The notes under the pieces are model-generated. The model did not search any database, was not told the DNA's origin, and was given only the letters and a program-made list of their open reading frames with translations. From CAZXMB01 sp964641715 (GTDB lineage: Bacteria > Desulfobacterota > BSN033 > UBA1163): a DNA stretch of 15,958 nucleotides. The stretch lies in contig CAZXMB010000064.1 of the NCBI GenBank assembly GCA_964641715.1, positions 1-15,958 on the forward strand, written 5' to 3'. The translations under genes and the position numbers were made by a program. Shown in pieces: positions 1 through 6,670 of this stretch (within the stretch, counting starts at the first letter, position 1; every line of letters starts with the position of its first letter).

Positions 1-166
1 CTGGACAATAAAGGATAGATATTTTTTTAAAAGGGGCTTTTTCTACAGATTCGTTGATCCACATTATAAAAAGCAGGGATTTAATAGGCTACCTTAAGTG
101 GAGTTTCGTGGAGCCCCGGTACAAGTCACTGGCCAGTAGGGTCTGGCATCGGTAATAAGGTATTTC
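1..166. other. Non-coding left edge
   Basis: No credible reading frame, RNA gene or strong terminator is visible downstream of the DUF6125-like gene. A short run near 30-45 (AAAAG-GGGC-TTTTT) could form a weak AT-rich hairpin, but it is too poor to call as a terminator. Confidence 0.4.
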
Positions 167-679
167 CTAATTCTTTAACGTGAACCTCCACTTGCAAAAC
201 ATTTCTTTAGGATGGGGATCAGGTGGAGCAAAAAGACACTCTATTCGAATACGCTCGTCAATCTCCTGCGCAAAGCTCGCAAACTCCCCCCGGTGCATCT
301 CTTTACAGACAAATTCTCCCAATCCCCTTTTGAGACGGGCTTCCTGGGTAGGACAGTTGGGAACAGTGATGATCACTTCATCTTTCTTCTCTTCGATCTG
401 ATAACCCACCAGAATAGTCCATGTAAAGTATCTCAAGGTTTCCACAAACCCCTTCAGTCCTTTCTCCTTGATTCCAAAGCGACTGCGAATATCCTTTGCA
501 GCCATTCCCGCAACACGGCCCCAGACCCTCTCATTGAGCCGTTCCGCAGTGGGTTGGTCAAAACGCTCGGCCACATAGAGAAACCAGAACGCATCGATCA
601 CCCGGTAATGCCAGAGCAAAAATTGGATATAATCTTTCAGCTCGTGGGGCTTCATCTTTTCAAAAATTCTGATATCCAT
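167..679 (-). CDS. DUF6125-like cytosolic protein
   Basis: A 170-residue protein of unknown function. From memory it resembles DUF6125, a family I associate with Deltaproteobacteria; no search was run. The N-terminal half is helical and aromatic (YIQFLLWHYRVIDAFWFLYV at residues 17-36). The C-terminal half carries four well-spaced cysteines, C109 (VPNCPTQEARLKRG), C125 (GEFVCKEMH), C148 (IRIECLFAPPD) and C162 (MFCKWRF), with H129 and H156 nearby. The pattern of a Cys-Pro, a Gly-rich turn and then a Cys recalls the L-2-amino-thiazoline-4-carboxylic acid hydrolase-like fold, so a metal- or ligand-binding role is possible but unproven. No signal peptide or membrane segment is seen. The start is supported by AAGGGAG a few bases upstream. 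It lies 178 bp after the HTH gene on the same strand, so it may have its own promoter. Confidence 0.75.
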   Translation of the reverse strand: MDIRIFEKMKPHELKDYIQFLLWHYRVIDAFWFLYVAERFDQPTAERLNERVWGRVAGMAAKDIRSRFGIKEKGLKGFVETLRYFTWTILVGYQIEEKKDEVIITVPNCPTQEARLKRGLGEFVCKEMHRGEFASFAQEIDERIRIECLFAPPDPHPKEMFCKWRFTLKN

Positions 680-731
680 CTGTTTCTCCCTTCTCTCCAG
701 CCTTCCGGATCAATGAGGGTCTTAAAAATTC

Positions 732-750
732 CAGGAACTTCGGTTCCCTG
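732..750 (-). terminator. Possible terminator hairpin after the HTH gene
   Basis: The arms CAGGAAC and GTTCCCTG (one bulged base) flank a four-base loop. On the minus strand the stem is followed closely by a short T-rich run (AATTTTTAAG at 721-730). It lies downstream of the argG-argH-HTH run, so it could end that transcript before the DUF6125-like gene. The T run is short, so this is weak. Confidence 0.3.
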
Positions 751-857
751 CCGGCGGAGGGGAAAATGTTGAGCCGATGAAGATGGATCTGTGCTGCGGA
801 CCGTAATAAAAAAACGGGAAAGTAAAGAATGGAGTTGAACCATGAGAGATCGGGAGA

Positions 858-1361
858 TTACTTCCTTCGTGCCCTTCCCGCAGGTTTCCGCCTGCGTGAA
901 GGAACCTTTTTCTCAACTCTCTGGGCCTTTTTCTCTTCAAGAAGCTTTCTGACCTCGCGACGGCCAAGCTTTCGAAGCGCTACCATCACCGCCTTCTTTT
1001 TCATGCCTGGGTTAAACTGTCCGGCCTCCCATTGATGAATGGCCCCCATGGTCACTCCCGCAAGAATAGCCAGCTCCTTCTGGGTGATGTTCAGATGCTT
1101 GCGAAGGCTTCGAATCAAACGGGGAGAAAACCGGGATTCCTTCACCTCTTCCGGAGTTGCTTCGAGAGGCATTTTACCTTTTTCCATCTCTTTTTGATGA
1201 GAAGCGGTGATCCGTTGAAGCGTTAAAACCGCCTTGCGGAGTTGCGAGACTGTTGCTTTCAGGGACCGGACATCCCTTCCCAACGGAACTGTAATTTTTC
1301 GAATTTCCCTCTTTGCCAAACGGACGATTTCAGATTTGATGATTGATTCTACCTTTCCCAT
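858..1361 (-). CDS. HTH (XRE-type) DNA-binding protein with coiled coil and basic tail
   Basis: A 167-residue protein in three visible parts. Residues 1-60 are a charged helical, probably coiled-coil segment (leucines in SLKATVSQLRKAVLTLQR). Residues 77-140 are a helix-turn-helix of the XRE/Cro type: SPRLIRSLRKHLNITQKELA-ILAGVTMGAIHQWEAG, where TQKELAILAGVTMGAIHQWE matches the family's usual Q..LA...GV....I..WE pattern. Residues 143-167 are an almost purely Lys/Arg tail (KKVPSRRRKPAGRARRK), like histone-H1 or nucleoid-protein tails. It probably binds DNA, possibly as a dimer through the helical segment. The start is supported by AAGGAGGGG just upstream. It begins 12 bases after the argH stop, so it is probably cotranscribed with argG-argH. 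Whether it regulates them is unknown. Confidence 0.85.
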   Translation of the reverse strand: MGKVESIIKSEIVRLAKREIRKITVPLGRDVRSLKATVSQLRKAVLTLQRITASHQKEMEKGKMPLEATPEEVKESRFSPRLIRSLRKHLNITQKELAILAGVTMGAIHQWEAGQFNPGMKKKAVMVALRKLGRREVRKLLEEKKAQRVEKKVPSRRRKPAGRARRK

Positions 1362-1373
1362 CGACCCCTCCTT

Positions 1374-2882
1374 TTATGTCCTGATCTGTTTCTCCATCCT
1401 GCTGATCAACCCTTTTGCCCTTGCCATCTTCCTCTTCTGATCAACCAACCAGCCCCTGTTTCGTTTCATCTTCTTTCGAAGGGATGAAAAATTCTCTTCC
1501 ATTCCTTTTTGGGAAGGAGTTCCGATGGGAGAGATTTGGTCCAATAGCCTTTCCGGTTTCTGGATCTCGCTCACCTCCCTCTCCGAAATCGGCCGGCTGA
1601 CCTTCATCTCCCGGAGGGCTTTCCTTAAGCCTTCATAGGAAACCTCTTCTCTTCCCTCCCCCTCAGAATATTTGACCGCTTTCTCCATCACCATCTTCGC
1701 TTTTCGTAAGGGGAGCCCGAAGGAACGGGCCATCCACTCCATTAAAGGAGTAGCACCGACAAACCCAACGCTTGCCTGCTCGGACATTTGAGACGAATTG
1801 ACCCGCAGAAGCCTGATCACATCCTCCATCATGAAGAGGGAAGGTTTGATCTCCTCTACCAGGTCCATGATCCAGTACTTTGTCCACTGGGTATCCCGAT
1901 TATATCCCATAAAAAGCGCCTTCCCCATGGAGAGAAGGCTCATTAATATGCCCTGTGCAAACGAGGCTTTCGCCTTGATCACCTCCAGAGAACAGGGATT
2001 CCGTTTCTGAGGCATGATGGAGCTACCGGAGCAATGCCGATCATTCAGGCGGACCATATTGAATTCGCGTGTGGATAAGAGGATCAGGGTCTGGGCTATT
2101 GTGGAGAGATGATCCGCCATCACGGAGAAGATATAGGCCAATTCTGCCTCAGGCTCCCAGCGTTGCGTGATGGGATCTGTGACATTCTCGGTGGGGCCAT
2201 CAAAACCTAAAAGTTTCGAGGTCAGCTTTCGATCCAGAGGAAAAGAGGTTCCATAACCCGCAGCGGCTCCCAGGGGGTTTCGATTGAACAGATCAAACCA
2301 GTGGACCAACCTCTGGATATCCCGGCTGAGGCCTTCGGCAAAGGAGAGAAGAAGGTGGCCGAAGGTGGTCACCATTGCATGCTGGTGGTGGGTGTAACCG
2401 GGCATGACGGTTCGCCGGTGCTCCCAGGCCTTTCGGAGAAGCGACTCAATCAATCCGATCAACCCCTCGACACATTCCGAAACCTGATCCCGGAGGTAGA
2501 GACGCATGTCCAGGGCGATCTGGTCATTTCGACTCCTGCCTGTATGGACCTTCCCTCCATATTCCATGCCCGCCCGCTCAATGAGAAAACTCTCGATATT
2601 GGTATGGACATCCTCACGGGAAGGGTCGAGTTTGAACTTCCCTCTTTGATAAAGGGATTCCAGTTCTCTCAATCCTTTCAGGATCTTTTTCCCGTCTTGT
2701 CTTGAGAGAATACCCTGACGGCAGAGCATTAATACGTGGGCCCGGTTTCCCCATATATCATAAGGGATCAACCGTTCATCCGCGGGCGGAATCCCTCTCA
2801 CATCTCTTCCTGAGAGAAAGTCAACCACCTCCTGGGTAGGTAACTCCTCAAATCGTCCGCCCCACAGCCTATCCACTTTCAT
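1374..2882 (-). CDS. argH: Argininosuccinate lyase
   Basis: Cleaves argininosuccinate to arginine and fumarate, the last step of arginine synthesis; a cytosolic homotetramer in the fumarase/aspartase superfamily. Visible motifs in order: LWGGRF (6-11), EDVHTNIE (90-97), TGRSRNDQ (114-121), GYTHHQ (162-167, conserved Thr-His) and the superfamily signature GSSIMPQKRNP (286-296) with the catalytic serine S288. Next comes GYNRDTQWTK (326-335), which keeps the Y...Q..K pattern that contacts substrate in known enzymes. At 502 residues it is about 40 longer than usual; the extra length is a basic C-terminal extension (SLRKKMKRNRGWLVDQKRKM). Several otherwise strongly conserved stretches differ, such as GYTHLQxAQP and YNKDxQEDK. 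The residues needed for catalysis remain, so it should be active. It starts 11 bases after the argG stop. Confidence 0.93.
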   Translation of the reverse strand: MKVDRLWGGRFEELPTQEVVDFLSGRDVRGIPPADERLIPYDIWGNRAHVLMLCRQGILSRQDGKKILKGLRELESLYQRGKFKLDPSREDVHTNIESFLIERAGMEYGGKVHTGRSRNDQIALDMRLYLRDQVSECVEGLIGLIESLLRKAWEHRRTVMPGYTHHQHAMVTTFGHLLLSFAEGLSRDIQRLVHWFDLFNRNPLGAAAGYGTSFPLDRKLTSKLLGFDGPTENVTDPITQRWEPEAELAYIFSVMADHLSTIAQTLILLSTREFNMVRLNDRHCSGSSIMPQKRNPCSLEVIKAKASFAQGILMSLLSMGKALFMGYNRDTQWTKYWIMDLVEEIKPSLFMMEDVIRLLRVNSSQMSEQASVGFVGATPLMEWMARSFGLPLRKAKMVMEKAVKYSEGEGREEVSYEGLRKALREMKVSRPISEREVSEIQKPERLLDQISPIGTPSQKGMEENFSSLRKKMKRNRGWLVDQKRKMARAKGLISRMEKQIRT

Positions 2883-2893
2883 TCGCCCATCTC

Positions 2894-4123
2894 CTATTCT
2901 GTTTTTCGCCTGGCCAGGATCTCAAAGGGAAGTCCACGAATGAAAGCCGCATCTGCACAGCGCCTCTGATCAAAACCGGAGGTTTTGATGGAGCGGATTT
3001 CAGGTGAGAAGAGGCTCGTCTTCGAATCCCGGTGGACGATATCAATATTTCCCTTATAGAGCTTGATCTGATATTCCCCGTTGACCACCTTCTGGGACTG
3101 CTCGATAAAGGCGTCCAGATCGTATCGGAGTGGGTGATAGGCCATCCCATGGTAGATCAGGTAAGCCCACTTCTGATCGATCCCTCTCTTGAACTGGACC
3201 TCATCCTTGGTCAGGCAGAACTGCTCCAGATCCCGATGAAGTTTAAGGAGGATGGTCGCCGCAGGGGCTTCGTAGATCTCGCGGCTTTTGAGGTCCATGA
3301 TCCCGTCTTCAAAGAGATCAAGCTTACCGATGGCGTGTCTTCCTCCGATGACATTCAATTCCGGAATGATCTCCCCGAGGGATCTCCGTTTCCCGTTCAT
3401 TTTCACAGGAACCCCGTCTTCAAACTCAAGGGTGATCAGGGTAGGCCGATCAGGTGCCTTCTCAGGGGGCCGATACCACATCCAGATATCATCGGGAAGG
3501 GGCTGATTCAGATCAATCGCACCGCTGGCGATCGATCGGCACCACATGGTCTTATCATCGCCTCCGGTGATCATCTCCGTGACCGGAACACCCCATGCCC
3601 GGCACAACTCCTCTTCCTCCAATCGGGTTAAATCGAAATCCCTTACCGGGACGAGCACCTTCAGGTTGGGGGCAAACATCTTGAAGACATTGTGCATGCG
3701 ATACTGATCATTCCCCTTTCCGCTCGAACCCTCGAGAATGGCGTCACACCCCTCCCTCCGGGCAACCTCCGCCACCTTCCTTGCAACAATCTGCCGGGTC
3801 ATCGAGGTCGAGACCGGGTAACCGAGATAGTCGGAGTTCGCCTGAAGCGCCCGTGCAATCCAGATCTCCGTAAATTCATTTAGCAGATCGAAAAAGAGCG
3901 GTTTGATCTTAAGGGCCCTTGCCTTCCTTCTGCTCTCACGGATCTCTTCTTCTCCCTGACCGATATCAATCGTAACTGGAAGGATCTCCCGGGCTTTATA
4001 TTTTCGTCGTAGTAATTCTATGGAGAGTGCGGAATCCAACCCTCCGGAGTAAGCCACTGCAACCTTTTTGACCTTCGGAACCTCTGTTTCTTCAATCTTC
4101 TTCAGAATCTTCTTGATGTCCAT
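2894..4123 (-). CDS. argG: Argininosuccinate synthase
   Basis: Joins citrulline and aspartate at the cost of ATP (to AMP and PPi) to form argininosuccinate; cytosolic. The ATP pyrophosphatase loop is AYSGGLDSAL (24-33). The citrulline/aspartate-binding stretch is GSSGKGNDQYR (132-142), a variant of the usual GxTGKGNDQVR that keeps N138, D139 and R142, with Ser in place of Thr. The C-terminal half also matches: IGGRHAIGKLDLFEDGIMDLKSREIYEAPAA and KLYKGNIDIVHR. I place the start at the ATG at 4123 (409 residues), because AAAGGTGAG lies just upstream at good spacing; a GTG at 4132 would add only three residues. It is followed after 11 bases by argH, then the HTH gene, so the three are probably one operon. 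A candidate promoter lies at 4155-4183. Confidence 0.93.
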   Translation of the reverse strand: MDIKKILKKIEETEVPKVKKVAVAYSGGLDSALSIELLRRKYKAREILPVTIDIGQGEEEIRESRRKARALKIKPLFFDLLNEFTEIWIARALQANSDYLGYPVSTSMTRQIVARKVAEVARREGCDAILEGSSGKGNDQYRMHNVFKMFAPNLKVLVPVRDFDLTRLEEEELCRAWGVPVTEMITGGDDKTMWCRSIASGAIDLNQPLPDDIWMWYRPPEKAPDRPTLITLEFEDGVPVKMNGKRRSLGEIIPELNVIGGRHAIGKLDLFEDGIMDLKSREIYEAPAATILLKLHRDLEQFCLTKDEVQFKRGIDQKWAYLIYHGMAYHPLRYDLDAFIEQSQKVVNGEYQIKLYKGNIDIVHRDSKTSLFSPEIRSIKTSGFDQRRCADAAFIRGLPFEILARRKTE

Positions 4124-4154
4124 GGGTCTCACCTTTCTTCAAATTTAGTCTGTC

Positions 4155-4183
4155 ATGTTACCATAAATCCCTCTCTTAAACAA
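4155..4183 (-). promoter_or_regulatory. Candidate sigma70-type promoter for argG-argH
   Basis: On the minus strand, TTGTTT (4178-4183), a 17-base spacer and TAACAT (4155-4160), placing a start site near 4148 and a leader of about 25 bases before the argG ATG. Each box has mismatches to consensus, so this is moderate evidence only. No ArgR-type ARG box was recognised. Confidence 0.4.
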
Positions 4184-4294
4184 TGTCTTTCATTCAGCAG
4201 AAATTCTAAGAGGGGTAAATGAATGGGGGGTGAAAGAACGGGGTGGGTCACTGGAAGGCTTTAAAAAGGCTGAAATGATCTGCACACCCATGCA

Positions 4295-5335
4295 TTAACG
4301 TATTTGAATCTTCCCCGCTGGCCCCTCGACGACCTCCCCTATGAGGGATGAATGAATATCCCCCTCACTCCTCAAGGTTTCCACAAGCCTCTGGGCCCTA
4401 TTCGGAGGAAGAGAGATCAAGAGCCCTCCGGAGGTCTGAGGATCATAGAGGAGATCAATCAGAAGGCCGGATACCCTGGAATCCACCTCCGCCCGGCAGG
4501 AAAAGAATTGGCGATTGGAATGGGCACCCCCCGGAATCAATCCACTCCGTGCATATTCAAAGGCCTCTGGAAAGATCGGGATATTTTGGGATTGGATCAT
4601 CATCCCGACCTGGCTGGCACCTGCCATCTCTAAGGCATGACCGATGAAACCGAATCCTGTAATGTCTGTGCAGGCATGGGCCCCGGACGCTCTCATCCAC
4701 TCCGATGCCTTCCGGTTCAGGGCGGTCATACTCTCTACCATCTTCCTGACCGCCTCCTCAGAGGCCATCCCGGCCTTGAGAGCGGTTGAGATGATTCCCG
4801 TCCCGAGAGGTTTGGTGAGCACGAGTTGATCTCCCACCATCGCCTTCGCATTGCTCAGGACCTGGTGGGGATGAACAATCCCTGTAACGGCCAGACCATA
4901 TTTAATCTCCTTATCTTCAATCGTATGGCCGCCCACCAGGGCCACATGAGCTTCATCCATTTTCGATAGGCCACCGCAAAGGATCTCTTTTAAAATAGAA
5001 GAGGAGAGGGTCTGGATGGGAAAGGCCACCAGATTCATCGCCGTCAGAGGAGTCCCCCCCATGGCATAGACATCGCTCAGGGCATTGGCCGCCGCGACCT
5101 GACCAAAGGTGAAGGGGTCATCGACAATAGGGGTAAAAAAGTCCACGGTCTGAACGAGCGCGACCTCGTCGTTGAGTTGATAGACTCCTGCATCATCCGA
5201 AGTCTCCGGACCCACCAGTACCCTCGGGTCTTTTCGAAGGGGAAGTTCCCTCAGAACTCGATCCAGATCCTCTGGACCCATCTTGGAGGCTCAACCCGCT
5301 TTCTTGACAGTTGCGGTCAATCGCACTTTATCCAT
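4295..5335 (-). CDS. selD: Selenide, water dikinase, selenocysteine-containing
   Basis: Makes selenophosphate from selenide and ATP, the selenium donor for selenocysteine tRNA and selenouridine. A frame opened at the internal Met at 5281 would lack the catalytic N-terminus. Reading upstream through an in-frame TGA at 5291-5293 gives MDKVRLTATVKKAGU-ASKMG, beginning at an ATG (5335) with GGAGGAG eight bases before it. This matches the SelD N-terminal active site, where E. coli has GAGCGCK: the TGA sits at the catalytic Cys/Sec position (residue 15) and the following Lys18 is conserved. The downstream match is also good: DDAGVY, QTVDFFTPIVDD, AANALSDVYAMGG, GHTIED and DPQTSGGLL. Full length is 346 residues, normal for the family. 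A SECIS-like hairpin follows the TGA. It implies selA, selB and selC elsewhere in the genome. If TGA were a true stop, the gene would be broken. Confidence 0.95.
5260..5278 (-). promoter_or_regulatory. SECIS-like hairpin after the selD UGA
   Basis: Minus-strand arms GGTCCAGA (5278-5271) and TCTGGATC (5267-5260) pair over eight base pairs with one G-U wobble, leaving a GGA triloop (or AGGAU if the last pair is open). The stem begins 12 bases after the TGA at 5291-5293, close to the roughly 11-base distance of the minimal bacterial SECIS, and the loop starts with G, as SelB recognition usually needs. Folding was done by eye. Confidence 0.7.
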
Positions 5336-5410
5336 GCTTCTCCTCCGTCATCCTCTTAAAATGATCGCCTCTCGCCTCCTCACCAAACATCGTCCGGCAT
5401 CCTGTTGAAT

Positions 5411-5440
5411 ATCATAGCTTGAAATCAGGGGAAGGGTCAA
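5411..5440 (-). promoter_or_regulatory. Candidate promoter for selD
   Basis: Minus strand: TTGACC (5435-5440), an 18-base spacer and TATGAT (5411-5416), each one mismatch from consensus. The predicted start near 5404 gives a leader of about 70 bases to the selD ATG at 5335. This placement also supports a start well upstream of the internal Met at 5281. Confidence 0.55.
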
Positions 5441-5498
5441 ATCGGTCTTTTCAATATATTAGCCCTGTTTTTTAAAAAAATCCCGATATTCTTTTTGG

Positions 5499-5527
5499 TT
5501 GCCTAACGAATGGAAAATTGATATAAG
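5499..5527 (+). promoter_or_regulatory. Candidate promoter for the usp cluster
   Basis: Plus strand: TTGCCT (5499-5504), a 17-base spacer and TATAAG (5522-5527). The start site would be near 5534, giving a leader of about 88 bases. That leader holds a short GC hairpin (CCCCTCC at 5579-5585 with GGAGGGG at 5596-5602), ending just before the ribosome binding site of usp. Confidence 0.55.
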
Positions 5528-5621
5528 ATAATAATAAGATTGGGTATCCGGAGTCGAACGCAAATCGCTATTCCTAATCCCCTCCTGTATGAAGGGGAGG
5601 GGGTTCAGAAGGAGGTGGGGT

Positions 5622-6059
5622 ATGTATAAGAAGATGTTGGTCCCTCTGGATGGTTCTGAACTGGCAAAAAGGGGGCTGGATGAGGCTGTAAAATTGGCCA
5701 GGCATTTTGACTCGGAGATCCTTCTTTTCCAGGTCGTTCCGTTCATGCCTATCTACGGCTCTCCGGAATTGGTCACACCGCTCCTGGTGGATGAGAAGCA
5801 GAAGGAAGCCGCGGAAAAGTATCTCTCGAATCTTGCCGAGGAATTGAGAAAGAAAGGTCTGAAGGTAAGGGCAATGGTCAAGACAGGCCAGCAGGTGGCT
5901 CTGGAGATCATTGACTTTGCCAAAGGGAATGATGTCGATCTGATCGTCATGTCCACTCATGGCCGTTCAGGGATCACCCGGTGGGTCCTGGGGAGTGTGG
6001 CCCTCAAAATCTTGACCCGAGCAGAGACGCCCGTTCTTCTTCTCCGTTCAAAGACCTAA
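5622..6059 (+). CDS. Universal stress protein, UspA family
   Basis: A 145-residue single-domain Usp protein with the Rossmann-like alpha/beta fold, cytosolic. It opens with KKMLVPLDGSELAKRGLDEA, the usual first strand and nucleotide-binding loop. It ends with STHGRSGITRWVLGSVALKI, the ATP-binding G-2x-G-9x-G(S/T) motif, except that the first Gly is Ser; the final PVLLLRS strand is also typical. I chose the ATG at 5622 because AAGGAGGT lies directly upstream. An in-frame ATG at 5589 would add 11 residues rich in Arg and Gly that do not belong to the family. It is first in a plus-strand run with two membrane-protein genes (gaps of 9 and 17 bases), so the three are probably cotranscribed. The partner process is unknown; a link to the membrane proteins is only suggested by position. 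Confidence 0.92.
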   Translation: MYKKMLVPLDGSELAKRGLDEAVKLARHFDSEILLFQVVPFMPIYGSPELVTPLLVDEKQKEAAEKYLSNLAEELRKKGLKVRAMVKTGQQVALEIIDFAKGNDVDLIVMSTHGRSGITRWVLGSVALKILTRAETPVLLLRSKT

Positions 6060-6068
6060 ATATTTCAC

Positions 6069-6653
6069 ATGGAAACCATCCTGGTCGGACTCTACATTGC
6101 CTGTGAGCTGGTAGCCAATGTCACGGCTTCCAAACCCGTCCAAATATTAGGGATCGTGGTGCCGGCCGCCATCTTCATCTATACCCTCACCTTCACCCTC
6201 ATTGATCTCATTAATGAATCTCTGGGAAAACAGGGGGCGCGAAAAGTCATCCTGGCCGCCTTGATCGCCAATCTCCTCCTCGCTCTCTACGGACAACTGG
6301 CGGTCATCCTTCCTCCTGCTTCTTTCTATTCCGGGCAAGAGGCCTTCGCCTCGGTAATAGGAAGCACGCCGAGAATCGTCTTCGCCAGCCTCACCGCCTA
6401 TTTCATCAGCTCTCTTTTGGACGCCGAGATCTTTGCTCTCTGGAAGACCCGTGTCCGGGGGCCCAAATGGCTACGGGTATTGGTGAGCAATACCATTTCG
6501 ACCGGGGTCGATAGCGTGGTCTTCATCACTCTCGCGTTTTATGGGCTCATGCCTGTCCGGGCTCTCATTGAGGGGCAATATGTGATTAAGATGGCGATCA
6601 CTTTGCTCAGCCTCCCCCTGATCTATCTGATCAGAAGGCCGAGAGGAAATTAA
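6069..6653 (+). CDS. VUT/YhhQ-family membrane transporter, probable queuosine precursor uptake
   Basis: A 194-residue inner-membrane protein with about six hydrophobic helices. It matches the VUT (YhhQ) family, whose characterised members import queuine or preQ0/preQ1 for queuosine tRNA modification. Supporting features are the short cytosolic motif TLIDLINESLGKQGARKVI (residues about 43-61), where the family has an acidic residue followed by a small, basic stretch, and SNTISTGVDSVVFITLAF in the second half, where the family has a conserved N/S..D pattern. No strong ribosome binding site precedes the ATG. It begins 9 bases after the usp stop, so translation is probably coupled. Substrate is assigned from the family only; no queuosine-synthesis gene or preQ1 riboswitch is seen nearby. 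Confidence 0.8.
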   Translation: METILVGLYIACELVANVTASKPVQILGIVVPAAIFIYTLTFTLIDLINESLGKQGARKVILAALIANLLLALYGQLAVILPPASFYSGQEAFASVIGSTPRIVFASLTAYFISSLLDAEIFALWKTRVRGPKWLRVLVSNTISTGVDSVVFITLAFYGLMPVRALIEGQYVIKMAITLLSLPLIYLIRRPRGN

Positions 6654-6670
6654 AAAGCTGTTTAAAACTT

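Noticed and set aside
212..772. Plus-strand 186-residue frame opposite the DUF6125-like gene
   Set aside because: The minus-strand frame has a good ribosome binding site and a coherent cysteine pattern; this one has neither.
652..967. Short minus-strand frames between the HTH and DUF6125-like genes
   Set aside because: They overlap real genes at both ends, are low in family-like content and lack a ribosome binding site.
3032..3631. Plus-strand 199-residue frame opposite argG
   Set aside because: It lies wholly antisense to a well-supported argG, and its composition is that of a shadow frame.
5291..5293. selD as a pseudogene with a nonsense mutation
   Set aside because: The stop is exactly UGA at the catalytic Sec/Cys position, with intact frame on both sides and a SECIS-like hairpin; selenocysteine is the better reading.
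5459..5746. Minus-strand 95-residue frame over the usp promoter region
   Set aside because: It overlaps the well-supported usp start and reads through the promoter and leader.
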